This document shows, one piece after another, positions 35,167 through 39,113 of a stretch of DNA of 39,113 nucleotides. Position 1 is the first letter of the stretch. Every line of letters begins with the position of its first letter. The position numbers were made by a program, and so were the translations under genes. Below the pieces are notes generated by a model. It saw only the letters and a list, made by a program, of their open reading frames with translations. It had not been told where the DNA came from and did no database searches. The stretch is from Streptomyces viridochromogenes (GTDB lineage: Bacteria; Actinomycetota; Actinomycetes; Streptomycetales; Streptomycetaceae): NCBI RefSeq assembly GCF_001270495.1, contig NZ_LGUR01000255.1, positions 1 through 39,113 on the forward strand, read 5' to 3'.

Positions 35167-35190
35167 TACCAGAGTCTCCTTATCCTGGTA
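35167..35190. promoter_or_regulatory. Inverted repeat in the efflux/regulator divergent region
   Basis: TACCAG at 35167-35172 and CTGGTA at 35185-35190 form a perfect 6-bp inverted repeat separated by 12 bp. It lies 26 bp from the permease start and 47 bp from the regulator start, the expected place for the regulator's operator. Confidence 0.6.
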
Positions 35191-35236
35191 GAAGGACCAC
35201 CTGGAAACAGGGTCCGGAGGGCGGCAGGCTGGAGGC

Positions 35237-36178
35237 ATGACGAGCATGACCCAGGGCACCTCGGAGACCTCGGAGACCGAGGAGACGGTGACGCGAGCCG
35301 TCGGCGGTAGCGCGGGCCCGGGCGGTACGGCCGTTTCGGAGATCCGGCGGCATGAACTCGCCGCCTTCCTGCGGCACCGCCGTGAGCACATCACCCCCGA
35401 GCAGGTGGGCCTGCCCCGCGGCAGCCGACGCCGTACACCGGGCCTGCGCCGCGAGGAGGTCGCCCAGCTCTCGGCGGTCGGCGTCACCTGGTACACGTGG
35501 TTGGAGCAGGCCCGCGACATCCAGGTCTCCGTCCAGGTCCTCGACGCCCTCGCCCGCACGCTGATGCTCGACCCCAGCGAGCGTTCCCACCTCTTCCAGC
35601 TGGCCGGGGCGGTGGATCCGTCGCCGGCCACCACCTGTCCGTCGGTGACCCCCGCGCTGCGCGCCGTCCTGGAGCAACTGGAGCCGTACCCGGCCTGCCT
35701 GCAGAACAGCCGCTACGACATCCTCGCCCACAACCGTACGTACGGGCTGCTGCTGTGCGACCTGGAAGCAGTGCCGCCCGAGGACCGCAACTGCATGGTT
35801 CTGTCGTACACCCACGACGAGTGGCGCTCGTCGATCGTGCACCTGGAGGAGACCCAGCGCCTCATGGCGGCCCGCTTCCGCGCCGCGATGGCCGGTCACC
35901 TGGCCGAGCCCGCCTGGAAGATGCTCCTGAAGAGGCTGCGTGCGGAGTCCCCCGAGTTCTGCGAGGCGTGGGACCGGCATGAGGTGGTGGCTCACCGGAG
36001 CAAGCGCAAGGAGTTCCTCAACCGGCATGTGGGGCGGGTGGCGGTCGATCACACGGACCTGTGGCTGAGTCCGGACGTGGGGCCGCGGATGGTGACGTAT
36101 GTGCCGGTGGACGAGGGGTCGAGGAAGAGGCTGGAGGAACTGCACGAAATCGCTCTGAAAAGGGGCGCCGGGCTGTGA
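35237..36178 (+). CDS. XRE-family regulator with MmyB-like C-terminal domain
   Basis: 313 residues. A Ser/Thr/Glu-rich N-terminus (about 1-35) precedes an XRE HTH (about 38-110; ELAAFLRHRREHITPEQVGL, then TPGLRREEVAQLSAVGVTWY). The C-terminal PAS-like MmyB ligand domain follows (AVLEQLEPYPACLQNSRYDI, later GRVAVDHTDLWLSPD). Such regulators sit beside efflux or oxidoreductase genes in many actinobacteria and bind fatty acids in the best studied case. It is divergent from the MFS permease at 33708-35141. The start at 35237 is the upstream in-frame choice; ATG 35246 is possible. Confidence 0.92.
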   Translation: MTSMTQGTSETSETEETVTRAVGGSAGPGGTAVSEIRRHELAAFLRHRREHITPEQVGLPRGSRRRTPGLRREEVAQLSAVGVTWYTWLEQARDIQVSVQVLDALARTLMLDPSERSHLFQLAGAVDPSPATTCPSVTPALRAVLEQLEPYPACLQNSRYDILAHNRTYGLLLCDLEAVPPEDRNCMVLSYTHDEWRSSIVHLEETQRLMAARFRAAMAGHLAEPAWKMLLKRLRAESPEFCEAWDRHEVVAHRSKRKEFLNRHVGRVAVDHTDLWLSPDVGPRMVTYVPVDEGSRKRLEELHEIALKRGAGL

Positions 36179-36182
36179 CATT

Positions 36183-36197
36183 CGCGGCTCCGCCGCG
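36183..36197. terminator. Short GC hairpin between convergent genes
   Basis: CGCGGC and GCCGCG flank a 3-nt loop just after the MmyB-like gene stop and before the convergent permease end. The stem is only 6 bp with no T-run, so termination here is weakly supported. Confidence 0.4.
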
Positions 36198-36235
36198 TGG
36201 GCGGGACCAGCCCCGACGGACCCGCGGCCGCCGTT

Positions 36236-37681
36236 CTACGCGATGACCCTCGACGCATCGCGAATCTCTGCCGACTCCAGCCTCTCAGCCGTCCGTTCAG
36301 CCGTACGCCGAGCCCACGGCCCACTCGTCACCGCCCCCGCCACCAGCACCAGAAGCCCGCACCCGGTGAGGATCCACCACCCGGGCCCGGCGGCGGAAAC
36401 GAACGACTCCTTGTAGGACGACGCCCCCACCCCGGCTGCCAGAACGGCCCCGACCACCGCCACCCCCAGCGTCTGGCCGAGCTGACGGCTCGTGGAGGCG
36501 ACCGCCGCGGCGACCCCCGCCTGGGCACGCGGCATCCCGGACACCGCCGTGTTGGTGATCGGCGCGTTGACGAAGCCGAAGCCGATGCCGAACACCGCGT
36601 ATCCGAGGACCAGCGTGACGTTGGACGTCTCGGCGTCGAAGAGGGCGAACATGGCCGCGCTCAGCGTCATCGCCGTGCCGGCGATCAGCAACGACAGGCG
36701 TGGCCCCCGCGTGCCCACCAGCCGCCCGGAGAGCGGCGCGCACAGCAGTATCGGGGTCGCCATCGGCAGCATCCACAGCCCCGCGTGCAGGGCGTCGAGG
36801 CCGCGCACGTTCTGCAGGTACAGCGTCGACAGGAACAGGAACCCGCCCAGCGCCGCGAACGAGCCGATCGCGATCACCGTGGCCCCGCTGAACGGTGCCG
36901 ACCGGAAGAACCGCAGGTCGATGAGGGGCTCGGCGCGGCGCGGCTCGTACCGGAGGAGGCCGAGCAGTGCCGCGAGGGCGACGACCGCGAACGGGAGCAC
37001 CGCGGTGAACCCGGCGTTCGGTGCCTCGATGATCGCGTACGTCAGGGAGCCGAACAGGGTGATCACCAGGAGCTGGCCGACCGGGTCGAGGCGGCGGGCC
37101 CTGGGGGCGCGGGACTCGGGGACGTAGCGGAGGGTGAGGAGGAGGGCGGCGAGGCCCACCGGCAGGTTGACCCAGAAGATCGCGCGCCAGCCCACCGAGT
37201 CCACGAGCAGACCTCCGACCAGCGGGCCGGCGCCCATCGAGATGCCGACGACCGCGCCCCATACGCCTATCGCCCGCGCTCGCTCGCGCGGGTCCACGAA
37301 GGTGTTCGTGATGATCGACATCGCCACCGGGTTGAGCATCGAGCCGCCGACCGCCTGGACCATCCGGAAGGCGATCAGCGAATCGAGGTTCGGGGCGAGG
37401 GAGCAGAGCGCCGAGCCGATGGTGAACAGGATGAGGCCCGCCATGAAGACGCGCTTGCGGCCGATCCGGTCTGCCGTGGACCCGGCCAGCATCAGGAGGG
37501 AGGCCAGGACGAGGGTGTACGCGTCGATCGTCCACTGGAGGCCGGATGTGCTGGTGTCGAGGTCGCGTTGCATCGAGGGGAGGGCGACGTTGAGGGCCGT
37601 GGTGTCGAGGCTCACGATCAGCAGGCTCATGCAGCAGATCGCGAGGACCAGCAGGCGGCGGCAGGGGCTGAGCTCCGGCAT
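36236..37681 (-). CDS. MFS drug-efflux permease (EmrB/QacA-like, 14 TM)
   Basis: 481 residues, about 14 membrane helices. It has SLDTTALNVALPSMQRDLDT at the first helix (Asp conserved), TIDAYTLVLASLLMLAGSTA then DRIGRKRVFMAG (motif A), and GISMGAGPLVGGLLVDSVGW (motif C). Expected role: proton-coupled drug or metabolite export. It is not close in sequence to the other permease. Transcription probably begins at or near the ATG (37681), with TACTAT seven bases upstream and no ribosome binding site. A palindrome overlaps that -10, so it is probably repressed by an unlinked regulator. Confidence 0.93.
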   Translation of the reverse strand: MPELSPCRRLLVLAICCMSLLIVSLDTTALNVALPSMQRDLDTSTSGLQWTIDAYTLVLASLLMLAGSTADRIGRKRVFMAGLILFTIGSALCSLAPNLDSLIAFRMVQAVGGSMLNPVAMSIITNTFVDPRERARAIGVWGAVVGISMGAGPLVGGLLVDSVGWRAIFWVNLPVGLAALLLTLRYVPESRAPRARRLDPVGQLLVITLFGSLTYAIIEAPNAGFTAVLPFAVVALAALLGLLRYEPRRAEPLIDLRFFRSAPFSGATVIAIGSFAALGGFLFLSTLYLQNVRGLDALHAGLWMLPMATPILLCAPLSGRLVGTRGPRLSLLIAGTAMTLSAAMFALFDAETSNVTLVLGYAVFGIGFGFVNAPITNTAVSGMPRAQAGVAAAVASTSRQLGQTLGVAVVGAVLAAGVGASSYKESFVSAAGPGWWILTGCGLLVLVAGAVTSGPWARRTAERTAERLESAEIRDASRVIA

Positions 37682-37687
37682 TCTTGA

Positions 37688-37703
37688 ATAGTACGCCTAA
37701 CTA
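37688..37703 (-). promoter_or_regulatory. Promoter/operator of the right-hand efflux gene
   Basis: TACTAT (37693-37688) is a good -10 placed so that transcription would start at the ATG. It is overlapped by TAGT-N7-ACTA (37703-37689) within an AT-rich patch holding GTTAGTTAGGC. The TTAGGC core recalls actinobacterial iron boxes (DtxR/DmdR), but agreement with that consensus is poor. No matching -35 was found. Confidence 0.5.
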
Positions 37704-37745
37704 ACGAATTTCGCCGCACCCCGCCCGGTACGTGAGAATGAGTGA

Positions 37746-38924
37746 ATGCCCATGACCGTCTCGCCCGTCGCTTCGCCCGTCGCCTCGCCCACCGTCTCGC
37801 CCCTGTCGATCGGGCCGCACAGCGTGCAGCCGCCCGTCGTCCTGGCCCCGATGGCCGGGATCACGAACGCGCCCTTCCGCACGCTGTGCAGGGAGTTCAG
37901 CGGGGGCAAGGGGCTGTTCGTCAGCGAGATGATCACGACTCGGGCGCTGGTCGAGCGCAACGAGAAGACCATGCAGCTGATCCACTTCGACGAGAGTGAG
38001 AAGCCTCGGTCGATTCAGCTGTACGGCGTTGATCCGGCCACGGTGGGCAAGGCCGTCCGCATGATCGCGGAGGAGGGGCTGGCCGATCACATCGACCTGA
38101 ACTTCGGGTGTCCGGTGCCGAAGGTGACGCGGAAGGGCGGGGGGTCCGCGCTGCCGTACAAGCGGAATCTGCTGCGGGCGATTCTGCGGGAGGCGGTGAG
38201 CGGGGCGGGGGACCTGCCGGTCACGATGAAGATGCGCAAGGGCATCGACGACGATCACATCACCTTCCTCGACGCGGGGCGGATCGCCGTCGAGGAGGGG
38301 GTGACGGCGATCGCGCTGCACGGTCGTACGGCCGCTCAGCACTACGGGGGTACGGCGGACTGGGACGCCATCGCGCGGCTGAAGGAGCATGTGCCGGAGA
38401 TTCCCGTGCTCGGGAACGGGGACATCTGGTCGGCCGAGGACGCGGTGCGGATGGTGCGGGAGACCGGGTGCGACGGGGTGGTCGTCGGGCGGGGGTGCCT
38501 GGGGCGGCCGTGGTTGTTCTCTGATCTGGTGGCGGCGTTCGAGGGGCGTGCGGAGGCCGGTGCGCGGCCGGGGCTGCGTGAGGTGGCCGACGTCATGGTC
38601 CGGCATGCCACGTTGCTCGGGGAGTGGATCGGGGACGAGGCGCGTGGCGTCATCGACTTCCGTAAGCATGTGGCCTGGTATCTGAAGGGCTTCGCGGTCG
38701 GTTCGGAGATGCGCAAGCGGCTGGCGATCACGTCGTCGCTGGAGGAACTCCGGTCTGGACTGGACGAGTTGGACCTGGACCAGCCCTGGCCGGTCGGCGC
38801 CGACGGGCCACGTGGGCGTACGTCCGGGAACAACCGGGTGGTGCTGCCGGACGGGTGGCTGAAGGATCCGTATGACTGTGCGGGTGTGAGTGAGGACGCG
38901 GAGCTCGATACCTCCGGCGGTTGA
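37746..38924 (+). CDS. dusB: tRNA-dihydrouridine synthase
   Basis: 392 residues. This FMN enzyme reduces uridines in tRNA to dihydrouridine. It is a TIM barrel with PVVLAPMAGITNAPFRTLCR at the first strand, IDLNFGCPVPKVTRKGGGSA (the Cys is the general acid), VTMKMRKGID, IALHGRTAAQHYGGTADWD (His) and VVVGRGCLGRPW (FMN phosphate). The helical C-terminal domain follows. The N-terminus has an unusual Ser-Pro-Val-Ala repeat of about 16 residues before the barrel, encoded by a 12-nt repeating unit. ATG 37746 or 37752 could be used. The DusB/NifR3-like group fits best. Confidence 0.94.
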   Translation: MPMTVSPVASPVASPTVSPLSIGPHSVQPPVVLAPMAGITNAPFRTLCREFSGGKGLFVSEMITTRALVERNEKTMQLIHFDESEKPRSIQLYGVDPATVGKAVRMIAEEGLADHIDLNFGCPVPKVTRKGGGSALPYKRNLLRAILREAVSGAGDLPVTMKMRKGIDDDHITFLDAGRIAVEEGVTAIALHGRTAAQHYGGTADWDAIARLKEHVPEIPVLGNGDIWSAEDAVRMVRETGCDGVVVGRGCLGRPWLFSDLVAAFEGRAEAGARPGLREVADVMVRHATLLGEWIGDEARGVIDFRKHVAWYLKGFAVGSEMRKRLAITSSLEELRSGLDELDLDQPWPVGADGPRGRTSGNNRVVLPDGWLKDPYDCAGVSEDAELDTSGG

Positions 38925-38942
38925 GCGGGGGGTGCCTGCAGC

Positions 38943-39026
38943 GGGGTTCGCGTCTGTGCCTGCGGCGGGCTGGTGCCGGTGCGGTGCGGTGCGGTGGGGG
39001 TTCGCGGCTATGCCTGCGGCGGCCTG
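38943..39026 (+). repeat. 30-bp direct repeats in low-complexity GC tail
   Basis: After the dusB stop, 189 nt to the window end carry no gene. A 30-bp unit beginning GGGGTTCGCG and containing TGCCTGCGGCGG occurs at 38943-38972 and 38997-39026 (27 of 30 identical), with a degenerate third copy at about 39038-39061. GCGGT is repeated in between. The third copy runs into GCGGGTTCGTTGTGG, which from memory resembles the start of another dispersed Streptomyces repeat. Confidence 0.6.
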
Positions 39027-39113
39027 TTGCTCTCCGGTGGGGGTGCGCGTAGCGCCTGCGGGTTCGTTGTGGGGCGGGGCCGTGCCGGGGGGTGTCCGTC
39101 CTCGGTCCGGTGG

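Noticed and set aside
37689..37703. Iron box (DtxR/DmdR) ahead of the right-hand efflux gene
   Set aside because: Only the TTAGGC core and a few other positions match; roughly half of the consensus is missing.

Overview
The window looks like a core stretch of a Streptomyces chromosome. GC content is very high, third codon positions are GC-saturated, rare TTA codons are present, and the families are typical of the genus (SigE-family sigma factor, Scr1/WhiJ-type HTH plus DUF397 pair, SCO2521-SCO2525-type cassette, Zur-znuACB block beside glyS). Gene order around glyS, znuACB, zur, uppS, recO and the SCO252x families runs in the order remembered for S. coelicolor, so this is mostly vertically inherited sequence with small accessory insertions. 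No tRNA, rRNA, CRISPR array, transposase, integrase or prophage gene was seen.

Left part (1-10.5 kb): a dispersed repeat; a sigma factor with its membrane-anchored partner; a leftward run of coaD-like, VOC, UvrA-paralogue and AraC genes; a secreted glycosidase-like TIM-barrel protein with a second VOC gene; a graveyard of gene fragments at 7.6-8.5 kb; a secreted tripeptidyl-aminopeptidase-like hydrolase; a GNAT.

Centre (10.6-21.7 kb): a rightward SCO2525-2524-2523-2522-2521-type cassette (methyltransferase, helical protein, variant P-loop ATPase, two proteins of unknown fold) with a sixth membrane-anchored gene behind it. Then comes a WhiJ/BldB-like regulator pair that appears frameshifted in both members, two small coupled genes, a DUF1266 gene, recO, uppS and a YcxB-like membrane gene.

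Right part (21.7-39.1 kb): the zinc-uptake operon znuACB with zur, headed by two Zur boxes 22 bp apart; glyS with a strong terminator; a VOC gene and a LysE exporter; a beta-lactamase locus laid out like blaL-blaA-blaB of Streptomyces cacaoi, with a dispersed repeat lodged between blaA and blaB and flanked by a 17-bp duplication; an aldo/keto reductase-TetR pair behind a palindromic operator; a GNAT with a small zinc-finger-like partner; two 14-TM drug-efflux permeases, one divergent from an MmyB-like regulator; and a tRNA-dihydrouridine synthase.

Points of most interest: the variant-P-loop cassette carrying a TTA codon in one gene, the repeat element with 30-bp terminal inverted repeats and the duplication flanking one of its copies, the doubly broken HTH/DUF397 pair, and the tandem Zur boxes that cover the znuA promoter up to the start codon.
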